From: Deltaproteobacteria bacterium
GTDB lineage: Bacteria > Myxococcota > XYA12-FULL-58-9 > JABJBS01
Assembly (NCBI GenBank): GCA_018668695.1
Contig: JABJBS010000166.1
Coordinates: 1-41,982, forward strand
DNA: 41,982 nucleotides
Direction of reading: 5' to 3'
Positions within the stretch are counted from its first letter, which is position 1, and the number at the start of each line of letters is the position of its first letter. Made by a program: the position numbers and the translations under genes. The notes below the pieces were generated by a model. That model searched no databases. It worked only from the letters and a program-made list of their open reading frames with translations, and was not told where the DNA came from. Positions 25,388 through 34,404 of the stretch are shown in pieces.

Positions 25388-25693
25388 GTGACGACAAAAT
25401 CCATAAAACCAATCAGCGTACCCTCTATTGAGGCCCTCGAAACAGCGCACTCGTTTCCGGCCCAGTACCTCATCAAGATTATTGGTCCTGATACTGAAGC
25501 CTTTCGCGCCGATGCGAAAACAATCTGCGTGAAACACTTGGGACCCGATGCACAAATCGAAACGAGTGAGCGCCAAAGTAAAACCGGTCAACACTTGGCA
25601 TTAACACTCAGGTTTCAAGTTGCTACCCCACTGCTGGTCCAAGAAATTTATAAAAACCTAGCTCAACTCACCGGACTTAAGTTTATAATTTAG
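25388..25693 (+). CDS. DUF493 (YbeD-like) small protein
   Basis: The protein has 101 residues from GTG 25388, with AGAG seven bases upstream; TTG 25364 would overlap the deacylase end. It matches the DUF493/YbeD family in length and pattern: 'FPAQYLIKIIGPDTEAF' at the start, a helix, then 'ERQSKTGQHLALTLRFQV' and 'IYKNLAQLTGLKFII', an ACT-like fold. E. coli YbeD has no firmly established function; a regulatory ACT-like role is possible. It is followed after 8 bp by the first 7TMR gene. Confidence 0.8.
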   Translation: MTTKSIKPISVPSIEALETAHSFPAQYLIKIIGPDTEAFRADAKTICVKHLGPDAQIETSERQSKTGQHLALTLRFQVATPLLVQEIYKNLAQLTGLKFII

Positions 25694-25701
25694 CTGCCGA
25701 T

Positions 25702-27744
25702 ATGACACGCCTATCTTTAAAGATATTCTCACTGCTCTTTGTCCTGAGCACTTCTCTCCTTGCTACGACCGCGCATGCCAAACCTGCCCCAGATATTTAT
25801 ATCAGTGAGTCTAAAACGTCCTTGGGAGCCGATGCTTTAATCTTGAGGGGCTCACCCACTCAACTAAACGCAGAAGCAATACCTGAACTCTATGCATCAG
25901 ACGCATTTCATATATCAAACAACCATACACCATCTTTAGGCATAACCGATGATGTCGTTTGGGTAGCGTTACCCATCAAATTGATATCTTCAAAATCAGG
26001 GAAATTCTATCTAGAACTCGGTTACTCTCAGCTCGATTCGGTCACTCTCTACCAACTCACAGAGAACTCGCTCGAACATCTTCACTCTACTGGCGATACA
26101 TACTTTTTTAATCAGCGCCCGATCATCCATCGCCACTTTATCTTCCCCATTGACCTCGCTGATTCTCAAACCAACACATTCTTCTTGCGAATAGAGACAA
26201 CGGGCTCCATGCAGTTCCCGATTAATCTTTGGACTCAACGCGCATTTTGGGACCATGACCAAGGCAGACTATTCCTCCAGGCAATCTACCTCGGAATCAT
26301 TCTCGTTATGGTCATCTACAATCTCTTTCTCTTCGTTAGTACTCGGGAGCGCGTCTATCTTTATTATATATTAAGCATCTCTTCGATCGCAGCCATGCTT
26401 CTTACACTCACAGGCATGGGTTTTCAGATGATCTGGCCCGACGCGCCCGCATTCAACAACCTTGCGACCCCATTGTTTATTACACTGGCCACCATCTTCT
26501 CTGCACGCTTTGCGGACGACTTCCTCTCACTTCCAATTCAATTACCTTGGGCCTCACGTATTCTGCGATTCATTGCTTTTGCTGGCCTGATTAATCTCTT
26601 CATCATTCCCTGGGCGCCCTACACCTTTAATATTCGTCAATGCGGAGTCGTTTCCGTCTTTTGCCTTGTCATGAACCTAACCGCTGGCTCTATCTGTTTT
26701 CAAAAAGGCGACCGCTCGGCCGGGTATTATATGTTGGCATGGTCCACATTTCTAATCGGCGGCCTGAGCGTGGCTTTGAACAAATTTGGCATCATTAGCA
26801 AAGCTCCTGCATCGGAATATGCTCTACAAGTAGGATCCGCTCTGGAGGTTATTCTTCTCTCGTTTGCCTTGGGTTATCGAATGAACCTACTGGAAGAGCA
26901 AAATCACGAGGCCAACCGGCAGCGCACGATGCTTCGCAAAGAGATGACGAGCCACCTACAATCACGATTGCACATCTTTTCTAGAGTCACCTCGGAACTG
27001 AATAAACCTCTCGGCGAGATGCATCGTTTGCTGCGCTTACTTTCAGAGAACATGGTCGGCGCCTCAAGCGTTGTAGACTTTCTCTTCCCGGGCAGTATCG
27101 GCGATGACAACAAAACCAAAATCGATCTTGAACGCAGTGTCGAAGAGCGAAGATCCCATTTGAAGACTTTGGATGAGTCATTTAAGAACGTCTCTCTTGT
27201 GGTCCGCGAACTTCAAGGCATGGGAGTAGTGGGTGGCCGGCTCAACGAAAAAATATCTCTGCAACACCTCATTAAAAATGCACTTGAGCGCGTGAAAAAT
27301 GAGCACGGTGTACGCAATTATCAGAAGATTAGTTTGAAGATAGATAACTCAAACCTAGACGATATTGGGCATACCTTTGGTAATCCATACATCATTGGAC
27401 ATGCCACCTCCGCAATCATCTTAAATGCTTTTACTTATTGCCTCGACTCCCTCAATCCCTCCGTACTGATTGTCGTCACCGAAGGCGCTCAAACTAGAAC
27501 CATTACTGTTAAGAATAATGGACCGGCCATACCTCTTGATACGGTATCCACTCTCTTTGATCATTCTCGGTCTGTTACGGGCAACCAAGCTACCAGCTTA
27601 CCGGTCCTGAGAACCGTTCTGCAGCAACAGGGCGCGAATGTTCGTCTGCTCGATTCAGGCAACCAAAGTGGATGGGTCCAATTTGAGATTATTCTACCCA
27701 AGAATAAAGCGATAAGACCACAATCGGAAAGGACTGTGGCATGA
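25702..27744 (+). CDS. 7TMR-DISM receptor with degenerate histidine-kinase domain (first copy)
   Basis: The 680-residue protein has a signal peptide (1-26), a periplasmic 7TMR-DISMED2-type sensor domain (about 40-185), seven membrane helices (about 190-390, opening 'LQAIYLGIILVMVIYNLFLFVSTRERVYLYY' in parts), a coiled stretch and a kinase-like region. In the dimerisation helix the usual S-H-E-L-R-x-P-L reads T-S-E-L-N-K-P-L, so the phosphoacceptor His is Ser431. The HATPase-like part keeps an Asn (LNAFTY), has 'VKNNGPAIP' for the G1 box, and its G2 box is degenerate (ATSLPVLRTVL). It probably does not autophosphorylate. It sits 8 bp after the DUF493 gene and overlaps the second copy by four bases. 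Confidence 0.85.
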   Translation: MTRLSLKIFSLLFVLSTSLLATTAHAKPAPDIYISESKTSLGADALILRGSPTQLNAEAIPELYASDAFHISNNHTPSLGITDDVVWVALPIKLISSKSGKFYLELGYSQLDSVTLYQLTENSLEHLHSTGDTYFFNQRPIIHRHFIFPIDLADSQTNTFFLRIETTGSMQFPINLWTQRAFWDHDQGRLFLQAIYLGIILVMVIYNLFLFVSTRERVYLYYILSISSIAAMLLTLTGMGFQMIWPDAPAFNNLATPLFITLATIFSARFADDFLSLPIQLPWASRILRFIAFAGLINLFIIPWAPYTFNIRQCGVVSVFCLVMNLTAGSICFQKGDRSAGYYMLAWSTFLIGGLSVALNKFGIISKAPASEYALQVGSALEVILLSFALGYRMNLLEEQNHEANRQRTMLRKEMTSHLQSRLHIFSRVTSELNKPLGEMHRLLRLLSENMVGASSVVDFLFPGSIGDDNKTKIDLERSVEERRSHLKTLDESFKNVSLVVRELQGMGVVGGRLNEKISLQHLIKNALERVKNEHGVRNYQKISLKIDNSNLDDIGHTFGNPYIIGHATSAIILNAFTYCLDSLNPSVLIVVTEGAQTRTITVKNNGPAIPLDTVSTLFDHSRSVTGNQATSLPVLRTVLQQQGANVRLLDSGNQSGWVQFEIILPKNKAIRPQSERTVA

Positions 27745-29747
27745 AGTACTTCTCTGTGCTCTTGGCTGTACTGTCCTTTCTAGCACCGCAGTACGTTTCT
27801 GCTGATCCTGTCAAACCCTGGACTCTTGGAAATACGAACACTGAACAACTCATGGGGAATGGGTCGCAGTTCATATTTTTCGACCACAACAACGACCTAA
27901 CTCCATTAGAAGCCATGCGATATGCTCGAGAAGGAAAGTTCACAACAGTCGCAATCGAGACTCCCTCTTTGGGTTACACCGAAACGACAACTTGGATTTA
28001 CATCAAGTTAGATGCAGCGAATATTTCCGCTAAGGATTGGTACATCGTACTCAGAAACCCTTCCCTGAGTTTAATCGACGTCTACGAGTCTTCAGGCAGC
28101 CGAACCATTCCAAGGTGGCGAACAGGCAGTACTCGCTCCTTTTACTCCCGTCCGGTTTCTCACCGAGACTTTCTCTTTCCGGTCGACTTCAAAGTTCACA
28201 CAAGCCAAGAGTTTTTAATTCGGGTTCGCTCTGCAATTGCAATGCAACTCCCTCTCTCAGTACAAAGTTACGATGGGTTTTGGGCTGACGAACAATACCA
28301 CCAAGCTCAGATAGGGCTCTTCTTCGGTATGGCCATCGTCATGGTCATCTTTAATCTCTTCATTTTTCTGATGATTGGTGACCGTGGCTATATTCCGTAT
28401 GTCATCTTTGTCATTTCACTGACAACATTCCTCGGTACCATTGAAGGGCTCGGCTACCAGTTCTTTTGGCCGGAGAGTTCGCGTCTAAACGGGGCCGCAC
28501 TCACGGTATCTCTCGCCGCATCTGCCGCATCTGGACTGCTCTTTGTAAATTGGTTCCTCGAAATGGAGACCATTCGGCCTCGAACCTCTATTGCTCTAAC
28601 CCTTGTAACAAGAATGCTCTGGCTTGTGGCTTTAGCTGGAATCTTTATGCCCTTTAGCACCGTCATCAAGCCCGCCATTGGACTGTCTGTTCTCGGCGTA
28701 ACCATCGCATTTGTGACGGGCTTAGCGGAATGGAAGAATGGCTCGGCCACTGCAAGGTATTTTACCATCTCGTGGCTCGGCATCGTCTTTGGCGCATTCG
28801 CGCTTGCATTTAGTAAGCTGGGTTTTATTCCTCGTACTACTATTACAACCTACAGCTTGCATTATGGAGCCGCCGCGGAATTCGTGATGCTGGCCATGGC
28901 TTTAGGTGCTCGAATCAATCGTGTGCGAGAAGAAACAGTACAAGCCGACGCTGAATCCGAAAAACTACGCCGCCAACTCAATAAAGAGATGGAAGCCAGG
29001 ATTCAAATCTTCTCAAATATAGCTCAAGCACTGGATAAACCACTGCGTTCCCTGGAGGATGCTGCCGGGCATTATCGCCAAAGCTTAGCAAGCGCGACCT
29101 ACATCACCGACTCCGTGTTCGACCTCTCAGATGGTACCACACAGGTGAATGATATGAGTCTGCGCGCAGAAAAGAACAATATCGACCAGCGTCATCACCT
29201 AACGGCGCTTGAGCGGCATTCCCAAAGACTGGCCGACGTTGTTGAGGAGATGAATGCTTTAAGCAACGAGCCAAAGAAATCAAACCGCCTTATCTCGCTC
29301 AACGAGCTTTGGGAAAGAGCCATCGAAGATAGCCGCCAATCGGTTGGAGATGTTTTTAGTCATGTTCAATTTAAAGAAAATATCTCCAGCGCTTCCTCAC
29401 AGGTTCTGGTGCATGGAAACCCGTTTATTCTAACAGATGCACTGAACTCGATGCTTACCTACGCTATTCGGCATGCGCTCACCGGCAGAATGCCTGTCTT
29501 ACACGTGCGCATGACAGAGGAAAGCAACTGCGTTCGATTACTCTTCGGCAGCAATGGTAATCCCATCTCGCCAGAACTGGCTTTTGAAATCTTTGATGTT
29601 GAAAATGAGTCCATTCAAACTGACTTAGCTGTCACGCGAGCAATTATTCAACAACAAGGTGGCAATATCATTCTACGCAACCCTGGGCGTGCAGACCGAG
29701 CCACCGAGTTTGAGTTCACATTGTCCAAAGAGAGTTCCGGTTTATAG
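27741..29747 (+). CDS. 7TMR-DISM receptor with degenerate histidine-kinase domain (second copy)
   Basis: The protein has 668 residues and is a paralogue of the preceding gene with the same layout: signal peptide (1-21), DISMED2 sensor (about 35-180), seven helices (about 190-390, 'IGLFFGMAIVMVIFNLFIFL') and a kinase-like region. The H-box equivalent is 'AQALDKPL', with Gln429 in the place of His; the N-box Asn is replaced by Tyr (LTYAIRH), and the G2 box has no Gly (TDLAVTRAII). Both catalytic halves look inactive. ATG 27741 overlaps the preceding TGA (ATGA), so translation is coupled. The two may form a heteromeric receptor; that is inference. Its 3' end overlaps the convergent amidohydrolase by six bases. 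Confidence 0.85.
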   Translation: MKYFSVLLAVLSFLAPQYVSADPVKPWTLGNTNTEQLMGNGSQFIFFDHNNDLTPLEAMRYAREGKFTTVAIETPSLGYTETTTWIYIKLDAANISAKDWYIVLRNPSLSLIDVYESSGSRTIPRWRTGSTRSFYSRPVSHRDFLFPVDFKVHTSQEFLIRVRSAIAMQLPLSVQSYDGFWADEQYHQAQIGLFFGMAIVMVIFNLFIFLMIGDRGYIPYVIFVISLTTFLGTIEGLGYQFFWPESSRLNGAALTVSLAASAASGLLFVNWFLEMETIRPRTSIALTLVTRMLWLVALAGIFMPFSTVIKPAIGLSVLGVTIAFVTGLAEWKNGSATARYFTISWLGIVFGAFALAFSKLGFIPRTTITTYSLHYGAAAEFVMLAMALGARINRVREETVQADAESEKLRRQLNKEMEARIQIFSNIAQALDKPLRSLEDAAGHYRQSLASATYITDSVFDLSDGTTQVNDMSLRAEKNNIDQRHHLTALERHSQRLADVVEEMNALSNEPKKSNRLISLNELWERAIEDSRQSVGDVFSHVQFKENISSASSQVLVHGNPFILTDALNSMLTYAIRHALTGRMPVLHVRMTEESNCVRLLFGSNGNPISPELAFEIFDVENESIQTDLAVTRAIIQQQGGNIILRNPGRADRATEFEFTLSKESSGL

Positions 29748-31154
29748 CCAGTCCGAGATGTAAGGAATGAGGTCATTCATATACCGATAAAGGCCTTTGC
29801 GACTCGACTTAATTTGCTTACGTTGATGCAATGTTAACTTACGTGCACTGTACGCTCTTCCCTGAACCACAACTTCTTCAAGGGTCGATAGATTCTCTAA
29901 ATCCTTAGATGGGTCACTGGAGAGTACGAGTAGATCTGCTTGAGCGCCCTCTTTTATAACTCCGGTATCTTCCAAGCCAAGCCGCTGAGCCGCCACCACT
30001 GTAGCCGAGGCCAAAGCCTGCTCGCTTGACATACCCGCCTGAACCAACAAATTCAGCTCATCATAAAAAGACGCTCCGGGGACGATATTATCCATCGGGC
30101 TATCGGTACCCACCATGATCGGGACACCTGCTTTATGGAGGGCTTTAACCGTTTTCATCATTTTCGGAATAGCCACCTTAGCCGATTTTCGAACACTTTT
30201 TTTCAAGCTGTAATAATGGGTTCCATTCGTGTCTGAATACCAGTCGGGCATAAGTCTGAGCTTCGGTTTCGGTAATTTTCTATTCTTATGAGAAGCTAGG
30301 TATCCGATACCAACAAGGGAGGGTACGTGAGCCGACTTGTATAACTGCGCCATCCGAACCGAGATTCCAAGGCGCTCCTTATTGAATTTTTTACGCCATG
30401 ACTTCAGCCAACCTGACACATCTTGGGTTCTAAAGCCCGGTGACACCACATCGAGCACACCGTGCAGGTGATGCACCTCGTCCATACTGGCGCCTTCAAT
30501 CCCAAGTCGGTTATTCATACGACCGACGACCGGAAGCCCCAGTTCCTCAGAACGTTTCTTGATCGCTAAAAATACTTGAGGTGGCAGCGTTGGGTATACT
30601 TTAATGCAGCTCGCTCCGGCCTCATGCCGCGCATTCACCGCTTCAATCGCGTCCTCGGGGTTATCTAAATGCTCGGAAATCGAAGTGCCCTGAGGTCCAT
30701 CTAACGGTGTTCCACAGCCCAGCAGTCTCGGACCGATTCGTTCACCCTTCGAGATATCTTGAGCCAGTTCAAAAATTTCATCTCCATCACTCAGGTTACG
30801 CACAGTGGTTACGCCATGCATTAAATAGAGTGTATTAAAGAGTTCTAAGTCGGGCTGGAAGCGCGGCGAATGAACATGAACATCGATTAAACCCGGCATC
30901 ACATAACGAGCGATATTGCGGCGCTCTGTCTTCGCTGCCGGTACAATCGATTCGATGACCCCATTTTTAAGCGTGATGGTTTGATGTGAAAGTATGGGTT
31001 GTCCTGGATTAATGATGTGGACATTCGCAAAAGTTTTATCGAGGGTCAGTGGAACAGCAAGAGCCGGTAAAGCTGCGATATTCCAAACGATGGTCAACAC
31101 ACTTAGTGCGAGCACTATAATTGTGATGAAGGCATACCCTACGACCCTAAGCAT
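29742..31154 (-). CDS. Membrane-anchored amidohydrolase-family protein
   Basis: The 470-residue protein has an N-terminal membrane anchor (about 5-35), then an imidazolonepropionase-like amidohydrolase domain: 'MPGLIDVHVH' (first metal His pair), 'HGVTTVRNLSDGD', 'CIKVYPTLP' (Lys), and 'IMVGTDSPM' (metal Asp). The segment that normally carries the next metal His reads 'PVVGRMNNRLG' (Met213 at the expected place), while 'VHHLHG' keeps the following His. The metal centre may be altered, so activity is uncertain. The extreme C-terminus is basic (KQIKSSRKGLYRYM). The DUF971 gene lies 67 bp upstream on the same strand, perhaps in one operon. Confidence 0.8.
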   Translation of the reverse strand: MLRVVGYAFITIIVLALSVLTIVWNIAALPALAVPLTLDKTFANVHIINPGQPILSHQTITLKNGVIESIVPAAKTERRNIARYVMPGLIDVHVHSPRFQPDLELFNTLYLMHGVTTVRNLSDGDEIFELAQDISKGERIGPRLLGCGTPLDGPQGTSISEHLDNPEDAIEAVNARHEAGASCIKVYPTLPPQVFLAIKKRSEELGLPVVGRMNNRLGIEGASMDEVHHLHGVLDVVSPGFRTQDVSGWLKSWRKKFNKERLGISVRMAQLYKSAHVPSLVGIGYLASHKNRKLPKPKLRLMPDWYSDTNGTHYYSLKKSVRKSAKVAIPKMMKTVKALHKAGVPIMVGTDSPMDNIVPGASFYDELNLLVQAGMSSEQALASATVVAAQRLGLEDTGVIKEGAQADLLVLSSDPSKDLENLSTLEEVVVQGRAYSARKLTLHQRKQIKSSRKGLYRYMNDLIPYISDWL

Positions 31155-31221
31155 TCGAACCCGACTTTCCAGCTGTAAGCTTTAGTGAAAACCTATATCG
31201 CAGGTTCGAGATCGCTACCAA

Positions 31222-31596
31222 TTAGACAATGGTTAGCGGGTCGCGGCTGGCGCCAGCCTTCTCGAGGCGTTCGAGGTAATCGCCCCATAGGTGGTCTTGA
31301 TTCTCACCCAACTCATAGAGCCATTCGAAGCTATAAAGACCTGTATTGTGGCCATCGTCGAAATCAATCCGAACAGCATAATTGCCCACCGGCTCGACCA
31401 ATTTGATGCCCACCTTCTTCTTGCCTGTCTGCAGAACCGATTCGGACTCCGTATGTCCTCGAACCTCTGCTGAAGGGCTATAAACCCTCAGAAATTCATA
31501 GGAAAACTCGAATTCTTTTTCGTTCGAAAAAATCAACAACATCTTGTTGTCATCGTTATTAAGGCGAATCTCAGTCAATACCGGTGCCAAGTCCAT
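31222..31596 (-). CDS. DUF971 (gamma-butyrobetaine hydroxylase N-terminal-like) protein
   Basis: The protein has 124 residues from ATG 31596, with GGAGG eleven bases upstream. It shows the DUF971 pattern: 'LRVYSPSAEVRGHT' followed by 'VGIKLVEPVGNYAVRIDFDDGHNTGLYSFEWLYELG' (quoted in parts), the conserved stretch of the family. In eukaryotes this fold is the N-terminal domain of gamma-butyrobetaine hydroxylase; the free-standing bacterial proteins are often linked to Fe-S metabolism, but their role is not settled. It diverges from the S9 peptidase gene. Confidence 0.85.
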   Translation of the reverse strand: MDLAPVLTEIRLNNDDNKMLLIFSNEKEFEFSYEFLRVYSPSAEVRGHTESESVLQTGKKKVGIKLVEPVGNYAVRIDFDDGHNTGLYSFEWLYELGENQDHLWGDYLERLEKAGASRDPLTIV

Positions 31597-31717
31597 CTCT
31601 ACATTCCTCCTACAGGTGAAAATGTGTCTATCAGACTGAAGCGATAGATCCAGCCCGTATTTGCAGGGCTGACCCACCCCTGGTAGACCACCTCGCCAAT
31701 AAAACTCGGAGAATTTT

Positions 31718-33853
31718 ATGCGCTACATAACACTTACATCTTTGATATTACTTGCCGCCTGCGCAAACCAAAACCAGTCCGTCACAACTTTACCCTCACC
31801 GGAAGCCCAGTCCATGCAAGCCCCCATTGCTCAAATTAAGCCCCATGTTACCCAGCTTCATGGAACCCAACGTACCGATAACTATTTTTGGCTACGAGAA
31901 AAAACCAATCCGGAGACCATTGCGTACCTAGAGAACGAAAATAAATATACCCAAGCGCAAATGATTCACACAGAAGCGCTTCAAAAATCGCTTTATGACG
32001 AGATGCTGCACCGGATTGTCGAGGACGATGCATCCGTACCGAATCGCAAAGGCGACTACCTTTATTACTCGCGCACGGTAAGCGGGAAGCCCTACTCTAT
32101 CTATTGCCGAAAAGAGATAAAACCAGATGCGCCCGAAGAGATCCTTCTTGATGTCAATGCGCTCGCCGATGGCAAAAAATACATGGATCTCGGAATATTT
32201 GAAGTAAGCCCCGACCACAGCATTCTCGCGTTTTCTACGGATTCCAGCGGTTATGAACAATTCACCCTGCAATTCAAAGATCTCAAAACAGGAAAAATGC
32301 TTCCAGACACCATTGAGAAAACTTACGACTCGGCCGCTTGGGGCAACGATAACGCAACGATATTCTACACCACTGTCGACGAAGCCAATCGCCCATACCG
32401 GCTGCACAGCCATCGCCTCGGCTCTGAAAGCCAAGACGACAAGATTGTTTACGAGGAGGCCGACGACCGGTTCTTCCTCAACGTAGAGAAAACTCGGAGT
32501 GGACAATTCATCACGATGTCACTCGAAAGCGCCATCACAACAGAGGTCCATACGATCAACGCCGATACCCCAAGTGAAGCCTTGAAAGTCGTGCTACCTC
32601 GCCAACAAGGTCACGAGTATGGAATCGACCATCACGGCGACCATTTCTACATACTCTCCAATTTAAATGCCCAGAACTTTAAACTTCTACGTACTCCCAC
32701 AGCAAAGACAAACCTCGACTCATGGCAAACGGTCATTGAGCACTCCGACTCAGTTACCCTCAATAGTATCGCTGCGTTCCAAAACTACTTGGTCCTCTGG
32801 GAGCGGTCGGACGGGTTGCCTCAACTGCGGATCAAGGAACTGAACACGCAAGGTGCTGAACATAGAATTTCTTTCGACGAGGCAAGCTATGACGTCTGGC
32901 CCAGCACAAATGAAGAATTTTCAACTGATATCTTCCGCTTTAAATACACTTCCATGAAAACTCCAAGCTCTGTCTTTGACTATGACATGAAGACAAAGAG
33001 CAAGACGCTGATGAAAGAGATGCCAGTTCGTGATTACGACCGCTCGCAATATGTGACCGACCGAATTTTCGCGGAAGCCAAAGACGGCGTTAAAGTTCCA
33101 ATATCGATTATTCGCAAAAAGACTGTGGCCGCCAATGCCAAAGCTCCCATGCTTCTCTATGGATACGGTTCATATGGCTATCCCTATGACGCATCGTTTC
33201 GTTCAAGCTGGTTTTCATTGCTCGACCGGGGCATGACGATTGGCATCGCTCATATCCGAGGAGGCGGTGAATACGGCCGCCAATGGAAACTAGACGGCAA
33301 GCTTGAAAAGAAAATGAACACGTTCACTGACTTTATAGCCTGTGCAGAGCATCTCACTCAAAATGGCTACACCCAATCAGACAGACTCATCATCGAAGGA
33401 CGCAGCGCAGGTGGGTTGCTCATGGGTGCGGTCATGAACATGCGCCCCGACCTCTTCAAAGCAGTCGTTGCAGGCGTACCCTTTGTGGATGTTGTAAACA
33501 CCATGCTCGATGAAACGATTCCGCTGACCGCCATCGAATGGGAAGAATGGGGTAATCCGAATCAAGAAAAAGATTTTCACACCATCAATGCATACTCGCC
33601 ATACGATAACATCAAGGCGCAGAACTACCCCGCAACGCTTATCCTCGCGGGCCTCAATGACCCAAGAGTCCATTACTGGGAACCCGCTAAATTTACGGCG
33701 AAACTACGAGCCACCCGAACGGGTACCCAGAAACTACTACTAAAAACCAATATGGGCGCGGGGCACGGAGGTTCTTCAGGTCGTTATGGTCGGCTCAAGG
33801 AAAAAGCTTTTGAATATGCTTTTATGCTCGACCAGATAGGCGTGACAAAATAG
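31718..33853 (+). CDS. S9 prolyl oligopeptidase family lipoprotein (oligopeptidase B-like)
   Basis: The 711-residue protein has a lipoprotein signal (LLAAC, Cys15). Residues about 40-430 form the beta-propeller with 'RTDNYFWLREKTNPETIAYLENEN'-type N-terminal motif (in parts), and about 430-711 form the alpha/beta hydrolase domain. The catalytic triad is complete: Ser563 (GRSAGG), Asp648 (GLNDPRV) and His683 (GAGHGG). 'DETIPLTAIEWEEWGNP' is the oligopeptidase B hallmark. Such enzymes cut peptides after basic residues; a periplasmic or outer-membrane location is inferred from the lipobox and is unusual for the cytosolic family. A GGAG precedes ATG 31718. Confidence 0.93.
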   Translation: MRYITLTSLILLAACANQNQSVTTLPSPEAQSMQAPIAQIKPHVTQLHGTQRTDNYFWLREKTNPETIAYLENENKYTQAQMIHTEALQKSLYDEMLHRIVEDDASVPNRKGDYLYYSRTVSGKPYSIYCRKEIKPDAPEEILLDVNALADGKKYMDLGIFEVSPDHSILAFSTDSSGYEQFTLQFKDLKTGKMLPDTIEKTYDSAAWGNDNATIFYTTVDEANRPYRLHSHRLGSESQDDKIVYEEADDRFFLNVEKTRSGQFITMSLESAITTEVHTINADTPSEALKVVLPRQQGHEYGIDHHGDHFYILSNLNAQNFKLLRTPTAKTNLDSWQTVIEHSDSVTLNSIAAFQNYLVLWERSDGLPQLRIKELNTQGAEHRISFDEASYDVWPSTNEEFSTDIFRFKYTSMKTPSSVFDYDMKTKSKTLMKEMPVRDYDRSQYVTDRIFAEAKDGVKVPISIIRKKTVAANAKAPMLLYGYGSYGYPYDASFRSSWFSLLDRGMTIGIAHIRGGGEYGRQWKLDGKLEKKMNTFTDFIACAEHLTQNGYTQSDRLIIEGRSAGGLLMGAVMNMRPDLFKAVVAGVPFVDVVNTMLDETIPLTAIEWEEWGNPNQEKDFHTINAYSPYDNIKAQNYPATLILAGLNDPRVHYWEPAKFTAKLRATRTGTQKLLLKTNMGAGHGGSSGRYGRLKEKAFEYAFMLDQIGVTK

Positions 33854-33861
33854 GTCGTGGA

Positions 33862-33898
33862 TTGAGCACCGAATCCATAATTGTGAAACGGTGCTCAA
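33862..33898. terminator. Bidirectional terminator-like stem-loop
   Basis: TTGAGCACCG (33862-33871) and CGGTGCTCAA (33889-33898) form a perfect 10-bp stem with a 17-nt loop between the ends of two convergent genes. Position and stem suit a shared terminator, but there is no run of T on either side. Confidence 0.55.
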
Positions 33899-33931
33899 CT
33901 CGCGCTTTAATCTCTACGATCACAGCAGTCC

Positions 33932-34339
33932 CTAGTTGTTGAGTGCGCCGCCGTTTATCCAGCTGCCAATCACATCAATGTCTGACTCTGAAAGCATCAT
34001 TCCTGAGCCAGGCATCACGTTTCCACCAGAGTCTGGTGGGTCATTCGCAATCTTATCGAAAAGTGATGAGTTCGCAGCATCTCCAGGAACGACATACTTG
34101 GTAAATCCGCCAACGGTATCAGCACTCACGTCGCCGTTGAGCAGTACATCGTAAGTTGATGCTGCATCGACAAAGAGTACGTTCGAATTGTAGTATTCTT
34201 GTCCCGCTGCATCATGACAAGCACTGCAACGCGATTCGATAAGCGGCCAAACATCACCACTGTAGGTAACTTCCCCACCGGCGCCGCCGCAAGCGGTTAG
34301 TCCAAGAGTTAATAGCAAAGAGCAGAGTAAGAGCCTCAT
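33932..34339 (-). CDS. Monohaem c-type cytochrome lipoprotein
   Basis: The protein has 135 residues from ATG 34339, chosen because AAGGA lies six bases upstream; the frame stays open further. A lipobox (LTAC, Cys17) follows the signal peptide. The haem motif CSACH is at about 38-42, and the distal Met ligand is probably in 'NVMPGSGMML' near the C-terminus, followed by the closing helix 'SESDIDVIGSWI'. It is a small periplasmic electron carrier anchored in a membrane. It follows the repeat lipoprotein gene on the same strand after 65 bp; the redox partner is unknown. Confidence 0.84.
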   Translation of the reverse strand: MRLLLCSLLLTLGLTACGGAGGEVTYSGDVWPLIESRCSACHDAAGQEYYNSNVLFVDAASTYDVLLNGDVSADTVGGFTKYVVPGDAANSSLFDKIANDPPDSGGNVMPGSGMMLSESDIDVIGSWINGGALNN

Positions 34340-34404
34340 GTGCATTCCTTTCAAAGAGCTGTCGCATGAATAGGTCTGAATCATAAGTCTCTAGGGTCAT
34401 TGCG

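Noticed and set aside
31141-31175. tRNA T-loop-like sequence (GGGTTCGAAT on the minus strand)
   Set aside because: The flanking bases do not form the 5-bp T stem, and no acceptor, D or anticodon arms are found nearby.
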